A DNA stretch of 24,288 nucleotides from a virus. The translations under genes and the position numbers were made by a program. The notes below the pieces were generated by a model. The model was given only the letters and a program-made list of their open reading frames with translations. It had not been told where the DNA came from and did not search any database. Position 1 is the stretch's first letter, and the number at the start of each line of letters is the position of its first letter. The stretch covers positions 1 to 24,288 of the IMG/VR virus record IMGVR_UViG_3300028384_000302; one strand, 5' to 3'. This document shows, in pieces, positions 16,601 to 22,569 of this stretch.

Positions 16601-19227
16601 CCATCAAACTGAGGAATCTTCGAGATTGGTACTTCTGCAATAATAACATCTGTTGCTACTGGAGTGGGTGAACCGTCTCCTGCTCGAATTACAAGATTGT
16701 ACTCTCCGCTAATCTGTCGAACACCGACCCAACATCCTTGACCTGTAGCACCATGCTCAAAAAGAACTGCATCTTGAGTGAAAGTCGAAGGAAGCACTGC
16801 TTGTCCTCCGAAGATTGCAGGCTGACTTCTCTCAGTAACTGTAAACTCTGATCCGTTAACTTGTCCCGGAGTAATAGTACGAGAAAGTGTTAGAGTTCCT
16901 TCAGGGTCTGTTCCTTTTGACACTCGACCACTGTATTGTAAACCATAACGATCTGCGTCTTGAACATTAATAACATCGCCAGGTTTTATATACTGAGCAG
17001 CAAGAGATGTTTTAAATTGTACTATCTCAGTCTGATTTTGAGCTGTCCACAACTTCCATCGACCATATCGGTACGCTTGTGCTTCAGAAGTCGCACCAAA
17101 TGCTACGGCGGCTTCTGATATAATTCGTCCTGCTTTCAGAATAGCATTACGATCCTCTACGATTAAAGGAACCGGAGCAAAGTTTGCTTCTGGATCGTTC
17201 CAAGTTACAACTACTTGGTTAACTCGTGTACGTGCACCTGTGCTCTCATACGCAAAAGAACCATCAATTACATTTCCTTTTGTAAAGTTATATACAGGAT
17301 CTTGTGGAGCATCTTGGACTGCAACAAGTTTACTATTCTGCCAATACATTATTCCAAGGAAGACTGTTGCCATATCCTTTAAAACTTTGTAAACATCTGT
17401 CGCTTTTGTGAGGAAAATATTTGAGCGGAAACGTGGCTCTAATCCACCACTCCCATCGTCTACTAGCTCGTCACAATATCGAGCAACACGATACAGAGCA
17501 TACTTATCTATCTGCTCTTCAGTCATCCACTTTCCTGCTCCGTAACGATTATTTATTACTATATCGTAAAATACCCAAGCAGGGTTATCAGTGTAGTACT
17601 TTGCTTCTCTGAATGTTCCGTCCCAGAATCCTTCGTACTTTGCTACACCATCTTTCGTATATTCTCTAGGAGTGTAGGTATTTGGAATCTGAACTTTTAA
17701 TCCTTCCAGCAAATAGCTTCGTGGAGGTAAGCTGTCGTAATCTGCCGAGTCAAAAGATAAAGACACTAATGAGCTGTAAGGGTAAGCAAGCCTATCCTTG
17801 ATTACAGCACCCATAGCAGAAATAGCGGCAGTACCATTCATCTGCCACTTTTTCTTGTTACCGTCAATATCGTTTGCAGTTCCTCTACTTGTTCCGTCAC
17901 TTCTTACTGGAATACCGATTTGACGAGTAGCCCGCATAATTCTTATCTGAAAATCAGAGAAAGGACGGTACTGATTGATATTAATTGTGTGTTCGAAATC
18001 TACAGGAGAGCTTGTATTGCCTTTATGCTTGATATAAGTTCCTTCGTTCGGGAATAGCTGAACAAAGTTACCCCAAGATCCACTTCCGTCTCCTGTATAA
18101 GAATCCTCCTTGAAACGTATTTCCATCTTATAAAATGCGTATGCATCTTCTTTATCTCCTTTCTGCAGGTTAATTACCTGTAAAGAAGGATAACGAATAG
18201 TAAATGAAATCTCATCTGCTTCTGCAAGTTTTGCTTCAGTATTTAAACCAAAGTTAGCCGCATTCAAATAAGTGGGTTGCGTAGTTGCATACTCATCTAT
18301 ATCGGGGTTTCCAGGGTACGCTTTTTTATCAGTTCCTTGTATGTTTGGAAGTCCATTAATATCAATAGGTGAAAAAGTGTCGCCATTATAAGTACCGGCT
18401 TTTAATATTCTCAAGTCTTGTGTAGACGGAGGAGTTCCTTCAATACCGATTGCTGCTCCTACGCCGCCTACTTCATTTAGAGGAGTTTGATAAAGAGTAC
18501 CGCTTCTGAACTGTACGTTAATATCATTAATTTTAGGAGCAAAAAGTCCTTCATTAAACGTTTGTGCTCCTGTATCATTTACTTGATTTTGGTTTGTTAT
18601 ATAAAAGTTATAAGTACCATCAGGGACTGTACCTACAACCGTTAAAGTGCTATTACTTGTAAACTCAGTGATTCTAAACGCTTTTGCTAAACCAATATTC
18701 CAATCTGTTTTTGTTACATCAATACCTGTAGGAGCAGTTGCCGTGAATAACCCGTTAGGCTGACTTCCAGAAATTACTCCAAAAGTTCCCTTAATAGTCT
18801 GACCCTCTCGATAAAGGTATACTGATTTATTTGTGTAATTACCTAAAGTTCCCCACTCCGCTGTTGTAAAAGGAGCGCCTGTAATTGCAGATGCACTATA
18901 TCTTTCTCTACCGTTTCCTACAAAGTTAGAGGAAAGGCTTACTGCGTGTGATTCATAACGAGTAAGAACTAACGATCTTCCTAGTTCAGGATTGAATACT
19001 AAGTTTGCAGGTAAATCTTCAGAGGTTGTTCCAACCCCTGATACAAAAGTAATAAGTCCTGATGATACAGTACTAACGGGAATATATTTAGAAAACTTAC
19101 CGTCATCTACTGCTACATCATCAATATACACGCCCTGTAAATCCCCGACAAGACCTCGAATAGGTCCTTCGCATATTAAGTCTACAGCGTTAATATTTTG
19201 GGTTTTACTTCCTGTTCTTTCTGCCAT
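7678..19227 (-). CDS. J: giant tail-tip/host-specificity protein J fused to a long tail fibre
   Basis: 3849 residues. Residues about 1-780 follow lambda J: a start SKTQNINAVDLICEGPIRGL, then SYLLEGLKVQIPNTY, DNPAWVFYDIVINNRYGAG and IKPGDVINVQDADR, the baseplate-hub-like part. About 790-950 is a LamG/ConA-like insertion (VVWEFVNSPGTIRLWIDN). About 1150-1245 is a fibronectin type III domain (FLLEWDNPLPPAS). Near 2100 lies the fibre motif NASTLGGLSSTQFL. Residues about 2400-3150 hold five spaced GxxGIGTT-P repeats (e.g. GFIGIGTTNPREELEV). About 3690-3790 holds tandem A-[DS]-x-I-x-A-x-AIT repeats. A moderate ribosome binding site (AGGA) precedes ATG 19227. It would form the trimeric tail tip and contact the host receptor. 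The frame ends at GDITDL just where homology continues in another frame, so the real protein is probably about 4370 residues. Confidence 0.9.
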   Translation of the reverse strand: MAERTGSKTQNINAVDLICEGPIRGLVGDLQGVYIDDVAVDDGKFSKYIPVSTVSSGLITFVSGVGTTSEDLPANLVFNPELGRSLVLTRYESHAVSLSSNFVGNGRERYSASAITGAPFTTAEWGTLGNYTNKSVYLYREGQTIKGTFGVISGSQPNGLFTATAPTGIDVTKTDWNIGLAKAFRITEFTSNSTLTVVGTVPDGTYNFYITNQNQVNDTGAQTFNEGLFAPKINDINVQFRSGTLYQTPLNEVGGVGAAIGIEGTPPSTQDLRILKAGTYNGDTFSPIDINGLPNIQGTDKKAYPGNPDIDEYATTQPTYLNAANFGLNTEAKLAEADEISFTIRYPSLQVINLQKGDKEDAYAFYKMEIRFKEDSYTGDGSGSWGNFVQLFPNEGTYIKHKGNTSSPVDFEHTININQYRPFSDFQIRIMRATRQIGIPVRSDGTSRGTANDIDGNKKKWQMNGTAAISAMGAVIKDRLAYPYSSLVSLSFDSADYDSLPPRSYLLEGLKVQIPNTYTPREYTKDGVAKYEGFWDGTFREAKYYTDNPAWVFYDIVINNRYGAGKWMTEEQIDKYALYRVARYCDELVDDGSGGLEPRFRSNIFLTKATDVYKVLKDMATVFLGIMYWQNSKLVAVQDAPQDPVYNFTKGNVIDGSFAYESTGARTRVNQVVVTWNDPEANFAPVPLIVEDRNAILKAGRIISEAAVAFGATSEAQAYRYGRWKLWTAQNQTEIVQFKTSLAAQYIKPGDVINVQDADRYGLQYSGRVSKGTDPEGTLTLSRTITPGQVNGSEFTVTERSQPAIFGGQAVLPSTFTQDAVLFEHGATGQGCWVGVRQISGEYNLVIRAGDGSPTPVATDVIIAEVPISKIPQFDGGTHTVVWEFVNSPGTIRLWIDNILYVNETNTSLGGTWSGGDAGGWGESNGSTAGNYSTNAWPVPPTTNLRYYNQQTVPGTYVDALTTIKLDRTIELNFGSTYELSTLVAQPAAFLADTDSVTINSVVYEPGQRIPEAFVNGTLTALDSESAASNAFTAASGGELVPTVWKPYTYIENNAVTTSSGNTDTISVTAFNVVPSPQTVWALKETSDSLEVNGSFKEYKVLSITEDGNNEYTVSGVEHYNEKYDAVDKNYTLGYLPDTIYADKEPANIPVPRNVRVVLPKGTLSPRNFLLEWDNPLPPASESTISYLSGYEVRHNVPGRPQTLTTKGGSLAFSDVPNGDYLFKIRAVSAKGNVSDWISLPYAIRDKYKQNVDRVQGGMPKGILSSSPAGLTTSTDFAFLDAAFVASSVGDKETLVTTTNNTLSFADVEFQEDYYIVLDQSASVIKLVKWEAEAIRDVEYWRDAGTGNASLSSGWTSVGNVSISANTTTVTGTNFVSNSTIQVNDLLKLEGLDFSNSAKGAFVTAIISDTELRIDRTFSSALTSVAAHVYDYRPDYDLDAAIAHVTESTSAVYSVEKFITIDESISTGRSVQINVSPSSLTYDSSGSQTNTPSAITATVSAIGFTSPEFRITTTGGLDGTDVSTFTTSNTADPTVYSFTADSNGAVAYDSNSLQTITASVREASNTAAQRGISFNLSKLKDGTSGSAGEAGVTTAVVYAYQRSATTLTSNPGDTVVSLSTGQIITANLGNSWSSVIPSGNNPLYVVAATAAGRIDGSSSTDTVLAAEWSSPVVLSQDGESGSAGAPGLRTVQGNLYYESTSGEPSPPAGTTYTFSTGLVSGTGIGTGVDVWTNEPRTQDPTSSNVHYILRYSGTEATAESLTLNVTYSASAIQFTEFTGVVSFTDLSAAGTTEIHGANINTGQITLDSAGLGHIKAGKTSYSNSATAGFYLGFDADESNSTAALFHIGDSNQSMRWTGSSLEIKGDISASSVRINQDGTLILSSSAAIVGDLEATSVKAGGVNVAALGQDVLNLIDGRVSSTVGSSFPGYYVRNTAATKYSGTSASTFFALDKDGNGSSVANVTAGPGVETLVLNISHSWDGFLSYSLANRSGTAQFLYRTDDAGAWQNAGSAINWVIDEYFIDLFGESQFIYALNLYSSQSVDVLTEATDYDWAIEFQSTGSTPLAISPTAFEASVLEPASGTTTVGSGSADNASTLGGLSSTQFLRSDVDDSAAGEITFANNHGVLFASSSAGGPASRLYRAGGNATRFSYYENSFIFDAEDDTPFEIRTSTDETAFKVSFTSTSADEAALDFNGNAIRFPNIATTAAETEVVTWNDTAGLLGRRVLGTNAFNSTSYLPTAGGTVTGNLIVSGDLDVNGTTTTIDSSVVSVSAKTITVARNATTSSQADGAGLFVEGADASILYSNSGTKWILNRNTVVQGVLTVGTGGSGIINLDDNTDDDDHAIRFRNTLSSDNVTTVFEITTANDDLNLKAFGSSREIALHTNNGERMRIDASGNVGIGGATNPSTTLQVGDGTTDTRARVYYSDNSYTEVRGFGIEFNRATAYLRSVTAGTQQLVIGGASLSADNASNDWSSVDFRTNNVFFRKGQVTVDRQNFTIKTESSNTAGLLIFDNVDGAYNWWNYQATDNKLTWTVTGSGGAEMQLQANGTTHSSAELVIGGGATVGGKVNVRDVTAAGVVINGTGTIGSSTYANGWLRIGTSSGITMDNNEMFFSGVNDAYFGTLDGSHLNIRTNQVTRLFISGSGSNTGFIGIGTTNPREELEVHGTTWLYGEGTGSAEAAVLKLGTLSNNPDSPLYNIYTDDDSNDRLEINTARYGQSFLVSRGSAAGGRVRSWETIATTNGDERGTDFIIYSQPNSQTSASGGTTTTNGNVRISAVSNRDSYINTTSNFMLGTDTSLDNTAKLHIAGKAGGYARIVMSDVDGTNQKTYFTQSGGSTSITTQNNTSNGIFNINGFNGTTTTEFVRVDSTGSMGIGTTLPSEKLEVNGRLKVQAGDAATSAYSIISNGGDLVLKAGADDVVLRTGGSGSEGIYFQDGAQDTKMFINAENGNVGIGTTSPGGLGDYSLSSADALFHVVGPTTTGQRNIVARFQAGNDADNTAAGIIINHSNDRGIAITAGRGTSDEALVNFSMISSGGTVQDAMTFRRSAAGVASSVGINEDTNLSTGLTVRGGNYASNQNSGLVLQSGDAGSSHWRAGLKIKSTSGGVPRVALDVMKGTSGSVLEAVVFERDTGFVGIGTTDPDKALVVSGSGAEAEIVINDSTGSPSLRFRNGGITNGSVSTNDSGNLLLSNSGKTIVLTNSQLSPTSALDGTLDLGGSTARFNDLHLSGTAITTRVKDPDSISNFIDLTITNSARYIQTYTDRLVGRLTATNHTGTILSGMVPNIAIEDNGFKNYGLLNRLAGSNQKFNVTATNGGTGTSISDSAFIGDSIPTQFTVSSSTSQVIITIEDISPTVLFTAFVGITFGNSSFRARDVKIETFRNGAWQTECDLTDQQQNVVARQVSGNDANGVEKVRYTLANPANTSGMYFRINSLWLMNYNSGFDESGYFVEKWRNSTLYKGLTLNSGGALNFDTSTSASNLITLDGTKTLLRRHSSNGAVSFGADDGLVIGAGEARSQIVAGRNMASEILYLGAEGGVNIITHPNNWTADAGQGIVAGYAGRNEMTFNNAGALTVNSNRVFDASFVGAGTRPTTQLTAANSHIVWDNTNAVLHHKDLSNALTSPIGGIAEADIIDPVGNSFKMIGSLSHIDGHITGGTILELDFSTSDHIDVVGSTSSVGALNIRADSITASLIQAEAITASAIQAGAITASAISASVITADKIEAGAITTDKLSASAVTADKIEAGAITTDKLSASAVTADKIQANAITAAKIAASTITGTEISSTTSIIAGSGNNIGALDGTGTIRIYAGNATASSAPFRVTQAGALTATNATITGDITDL
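7921..8054. repeat. 60-bp tandem repeat inside J
   Basis: Two perfect 60-base copies, 7921-7980 and 7981-8040, then a 14-base start of a third that continues as a degenerate copy. They encode a 20-residue unit with the pattern ADKIEAGAITTDKLSASAVT. The length keeps frame, so copy number could change without breaking J. Confidence 0.97.
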
Positions 19228-19247
19228 GATTATAATTTCCTAAGCGA

Positions 19248-20552
19248 TTACTTGTTATGGGTAACTACGCCGTTTGCGATATATGTATTATCGCCTGTTA
19301 CTTTAATTGTGAATACTTCTGCTGAAGGCATATCCTGTACTTCCAAAGATTCTACAAGAACTGTAAGTCCATTATGCATTACTAAGTTTAATCCTTCTAC
19401 TAGTGGTATAATTCCTAAATCGTCTTCTTGTACGTTTTGTGCTGCTTCTGGATCTGCAGCGGCCCAGCCTTCTGTAGTCATTACAGGGTGAGAATCTGTC
19501 ATAAACAAGAGTCCATCATTTACTGAAATAACGCTAGAAACACCAAAACTTCTTGTGGACAGAACAGTATTTTCTGCACCATCTCCAGCAAGTACTAAAT
19601 CTCCTACAACTATATCTTCAATAGCAACCAAGCCTCTATTAGTTGTTAAAATCTCTGTTCCTGCTAATAAACAGTTGTCATCATACTGATTGTCATCCGC
19701 TGGAAGGCCGGGGCTTCCATCTGGATTTGTTTCTGGTGGATTAGGATCTGAGCTTGGAACGGTATCTCCCTCATCTGTGTTTGTACCGGCCTGCGACTGG
19801 CCCCCATCATTATAGAACGCCCGCTGTCTATTTCTCTGTTGGAAACTTACTAAACGTCCTGGAACTCTTAGTTTTCCGTACAAAATAGGAACAGGATCTC
19901 CTTCAATTATGGTTTGACCGCTTCCCTGAAATAAGTAAGAATCTTCCTGTTCATCACCTGCAGGATCGGGAGCAAGTAGTTTTTGTAATCCAGCAACCGC
20001 TAAGTTTGCAATAATACCATATCCCATCTGCTTTGCAACGCCTGCAAGAGTAAGTCCTTCTTTTGCTGCTGCAGCCCCCTGAGCACCTCCAGCGGCTCCA
20101 GCGGCTCCTCCAGCGGCTCCTCCAGCGGCTCCTGCACCTCCAGCGGCACCTCCAGCGGCTCCTGCACCTCCAGCGGCACCTCCAGCACTACCTGCACTAC
20201 CTGCTGCTGCAGCGGTACCCGTGCCTGCTGTTGCTACAGTAATAACTACGATTGCCGCAATTGCTGCTAACGCCTTTGCTCCGTCAGACTTTGATCCTAC
20301 AGGCCGAGGACTTATATAGAAATCCCCTTCCGTAAACTTCATTACTGTTTCTTCTTCTCGAGCAAGAGGTGTATTCCCTACCCGACACATAAAACCAATT
20401 CCTTTTTCTTCGCAGTCAAGAATGTACTTGCGAACTCCATTAAAATTAGCTTCAAGACAGCTAAAGACATCCATAATTGTAGATGCCTCCATTGAAAGCT
20501 CAGTGCCATACTTTGCTCCCAGTTCTCCGTCTAAAAATACTTTACGTTTCAT
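19248..20552 (-). CDS. I: tail assembly protein I with C-terminal Hint (intein-like) domain
   Basis: 434 residues. Residues 1-90 and the motif VPILYGKLRVPGRLVSF (221-237) are those of lambda gpI-like tail assembly proteins; an Ala/Gly-rich, partly hydrophobic stretch (about 90-163) lies between. Residues 294-433 form a Hint domain: C294 starts CLLAGTEILTT, IEDIVVGDLVLAG follows, T352-x-x-H355 is block B (TDSHPV), and the end is TYIANGVVTHN, then K434 and stop. The Hint catalytic residues (first Cys, TxxH, terminal His-Asn) are all present, but the residue after Asn is Lys, not Cys/Ser/Thr, so splicing is unlikely. Cleavage, as in bacterial intein-like proteins, is possible. The start overlaps K by 11 bases; J starts 20 bases downstream. 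Lambda I is about half this length. Domain calls are strong; the processing is inference. Confidence 0.9.
   Translation of the reverse strand: MKRKVFLDGELGAKYGTELSMEASTIMDVFSCLEANFNGVRKYILDCEEKGIGFMCRVGNTPLAREEETVMKFTEGDFYISPRPVGSKSDGAKALAAIAAIVVITVATAGTGTAAAAGSAGSAGGAAGGAGAAGGAAGGAGAAGGAAGGAAGAAGGAQGAAAAKEGLTLAGVAKQMGYGIIANLAVAGLQKLLAPDPAGDEQEDSYLFQGSGQTIIEGDPVPILYGKLRVPGRLVSFQQRNRQRAFYNDGGQSQAGTNTDEGDTVPSSDPNPPETNPDGSPGLPADDNQYDDNCLLAGTEILTTNRGLVAIEDIVVGDLVLAGDGAENTVLSTRSFGVSSVISVNDGLLFMTDSHPVMTTEGWAAADPEAAQNVQEDDLGIIPLVEGLNLVMHNGLTVLVESLEVQDMPSAEVFTIKVTGDNTYIANGVVTHNK
20084..20190. repeat. Ala/Gly-coding low-complexity repeat in gene I
   Basis: Short GC-rich repeats of CCTCCAGCGGCT type. 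A 30-base unit at 20131-20160 is followed by a near-complete second copy at 20161-20187. It encodes alternating GGA/GAAGGA residues of protein I (about 121-157). GC is far above the rest of the window. Confidence 0.9.
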
Positions 20553-21228
20553 GTCTATAAATACTCATTAGGTGCTTACCCCAGAAAGGGTATAAAGACT
20601 CTCGACAAGAGAGTCTGTTTACAGCGTGGTGAAAAAACACATCATCTCCAAGATATACTCCACAATGATTTCCTACTTCAGACTTTACATTGAAAATAAG
20701 TATATCGTTTTTTCGTGCTTCTTCTACTCTTCGAAATCCCCACTGCCCCAGAACTTCATCGTTAAAATAATCTAATCCTTTTTCCCACCAATCGTCTTCA
20801 AAAGAACCGCGGGCAGGAACATTTATCCCTTCGTTTGCGAGCCAGTCTCTCATTGCTTCAAAGCAATCTGTAACTCCAAACTTATACTCTCTTCCTATAA
20901 GAGGGTGAAATACTTGCTTTGGTTCTACTATATTTAATTCCATTTCTGGGTAACTAAAAATATAGTAAGGTATTCCCATTGCATTACAGCTATCTATATC
21001 GTACTGACTTGGTTTATTGCTTGCGTCAGGATGGCTGTGTACTACTGCTATTATATCTGATTGCTGTCTTGCATTTATCCAGTCTTCAGACGATATCACA
21101 AAATCATCATCATTCTCTGCTACGTTTCTGCAAGGGAACCACCTCTTTTCCCCCTTTACTACTCCTATTACGCCGCAACCTTCTCTTGGATATTCTTGTT
21201 CAAAATGCTCTTCAATCTCACGAATCAT
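20542..21228 (-). CDS. K: tail tip assembly peptidase K (JAMM plus NlpC/P60)
   Basis: 228 residues with two peptidase domains as in lambda gpK. The N-terminal JAB/MPN (JAMM) domain has E16 in PREGCGVIGV and the zinc motif H64-x-H66 with S74 and D77 (VVHSHPDASNKPSQYD). The C-terminal NlpC/P60 domain has catalytic C122 in VTDCFEAMRDWL and H188 in NHCGVYLG, with a following FFHHAV strand. Known or proposed roles: processing during tail tip assembly and local peptidoglycan cleavage at infection. The start overlaps the L stop (ATGA), and the stop overlaps the start of I. All catalytic residues that I can recognise are present, so both domains should be active. Confidence 0.94.
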   Translation of the reverse strand: MIREIEEHFEQEYPREGCGVIGVVKGEKRWFPCRNVAENDDDFVISSEDWINARQQSDIIAVVHSHPDASNKPSQYDIDSCNAMGIPYYIFSYPEMELNIVEPKQVFHPLIGREYKFGVTDCFEAMRDWLANEGINVPARGSFEDDWWEKGLDYFNDEVLGQWGFRRVEEARKNDILIFNVKSEVGNHCGVYLGDDVFFHHAVNRLSCRESLYPFWGKHLMSIYRHET

Positions 21229-22172
21229 CTAAACTTCTTCGTTCCTGGGAACGCTCCAAAAGGTAGAGGAGTTGAAGTATCTAAATTAGTATTGCTATTA
21301 TTTCCTTGGAATCGAATCTTACAAGAGTTTAAAAGTTTTCCGCATAAGTCTACTCTTTCCCAGTATATAGGATTTGCAGACGGCTCTTTGTTCAGTGGAA
21401 CAGTTCGTACTGCCTCCCAAACTTGTATATAACCATTTGTATCTGTTTGTACTCTATCTCCTGCCACATAGCTAGAGTTATCTGAACTCCAAGTAGCAGT
21501 TGCTGAAATATTTATACTGCTATCAGAAACAGTAAAGAATCTTCCATTTCCATCAAGAGGCCAAGTACATCCACCGTCTGATGCGAGTTCTACGCCTTGA
21601 TATCTCCAAGAGCAGTACTTACCTACTACTAGCCTATTTGGAAGCACAACTCCTTCAATATCCATAGGACTTGCAAGTTCAAATTGTACTACAATATTAC
21701 TCTCTGAAGAAACTCGATCAATGTAATACGTATGAGTAGGAAACTCTGTCGGCAAAGCGGCAGCTGCGCCAGAGCTTTGAGTATACTTTAACAAGGTTCG
21801 ACGATAAGTTACTTTCGTATTGATAAGATCATCGTTTCTTGCTACACCTTCCGCTTCGAGAATGTCGAGCATTGTGTCTTCGTTTGATGCAATACTTCTT
21901 GTAATCGTTGGCAAGTTTGCAAGTGATAAAGTCGGACGAGACTGAGGCCCGTCACTGTTTAACTCAATTCCATCTATTTCAATTGGGATTGCAACGTACT
22001 CATTCAAAACGGTGCCCGCTTTGTTCGAAAAGTATATGCTATCTGTTCCTTGCTCTAAACCGTTGTGTAGGTGTATTTCATTACCGCTCGGCAAGACTAA
22101 ATCAAAGAGCTCGACAAGAGCATCTCCTACAGATTGTAGTTGCACTGTATTAATTAAATCTAATTCTGACAT
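21225..22172 (-). CDS. L: tail tip protein L with Fe-S cysteines and a CBM-like insertion
   Basis: 315 residues. The N-terminal two thirds (IPIEIDGIELNSDGPQSRPT, ASPMDIEGVVLPNRLV) match lambda gpL-type tail tip proteins. The four conserved cysteines that bind a [4Fe-4S] cluster in lambda gpL are at C187 (GKYCSWRYQG), C202 (GGCTWPL), C277 and C284 (DLCGKLLNSCKIRF). Between C202 and C277 there are about 75 residues, far more than in lambda. They include WSSDNSSYVAGDRV, YIQVWEAVR and PIYWERV, a pattern like chitin-binding modules of CBM families 5/12. The C-terminal LPFGAFPGTKKFR is typical of L. It plugs the tail tip between tape measure and J. The start is two bases from the M stop, and its stop overlaps K. 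Confidence 0.92.
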   Translation of the reverse strand: MSELDLINTVQLQSVGDALVELFDLVLPSGNEIHLHNGLEQGTDSIYFSNKAGTVLNEYVAIPIEIDGIELNSDGPQSRPTLSLANLPTITRSIASNEDTMLDILEAEGVARNDDLINTKVTYRRTLLKYTQSSGAAAALPTEFPTHTYYIDRVSSESNIVVQFELASPMDIEGVVLPNRLVVGKYCSWRYQGVELASDGGCTWPLDGNGRFFTVSDSSINISATATWSSDNSSYVAGDRVQTDTNGYIQVWEAVRTVPLNKEPSANPIYWERVDLCGKLLNSCKIRFQGNNSNTNLDTSTPLPFGAFPGTKKFR

Positions 22173-22173
22173 A

Positions 22174-22569
22174 TTATGGCTCGTATACTCTTACAAAAGT
22201 TGTCGAGAGAGTGTGAGTACCTTCTCTCGCGTATCCAATATTATAGCCTTGAGAGATTACTTTTAGCGTCGTATCGCCTGATTGATCTGTAACGGTAAAG
22301 TCAAAGCTGTCTGCGGCTTTCGCATCTAAGTATGCTGCAAGTAAGTTTATACTTGAAGCAGATCTATTTTTAAATGACACATTAAATGCATCATTCTTTG
22401 TATTGATTCCGTCAAGCACTCTTTGCTGGTATCCGTCTCCGAAAGCTGCAGTAAGTACTCGATGTGAAGTAGAGCGGCCCATGCCTCTATCGACAGTGTA
22501 CTCAATAGGAGCCGCAGGGACTCCGCTCGATACTCCATTTGTGGGAATTGTGAGTGAAAATTGTGCCAT
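22174..22569 (-). CDS. M: minor tail protein M
   Basis: 131 residues, the size of lambda gpM (about 109) plus a short N-terminal extension. It contains the family blocks HRVLTAAFGDGYQQRVLDGI, NVSFKNRSASSINLLAAYLD and DFTVTDQSGDTTLKVISQG with a final THTLSTTFVRVYEP, typical of phage minor tail M proteins. It forms part of the tail tip together with L. The ATG overlaps the tape measure stop by one base (TAATG), so translation is coupled. Gene order H-M-L-K-I-J supports the assignment. Confidence 0.9.
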   Translation of the reverse strand: MAQFSLTIPTNGVSSGVPAAPIEYTVDRGMGRSTSHRVLTAAFGDGYQQRVLDGINTKNDAFNVSFKNRSASSINLLAAYLDAKAADSFDFTVTDQSGDTTLKVISQGYNIGYAREGTHTLSTTFVRVYEP

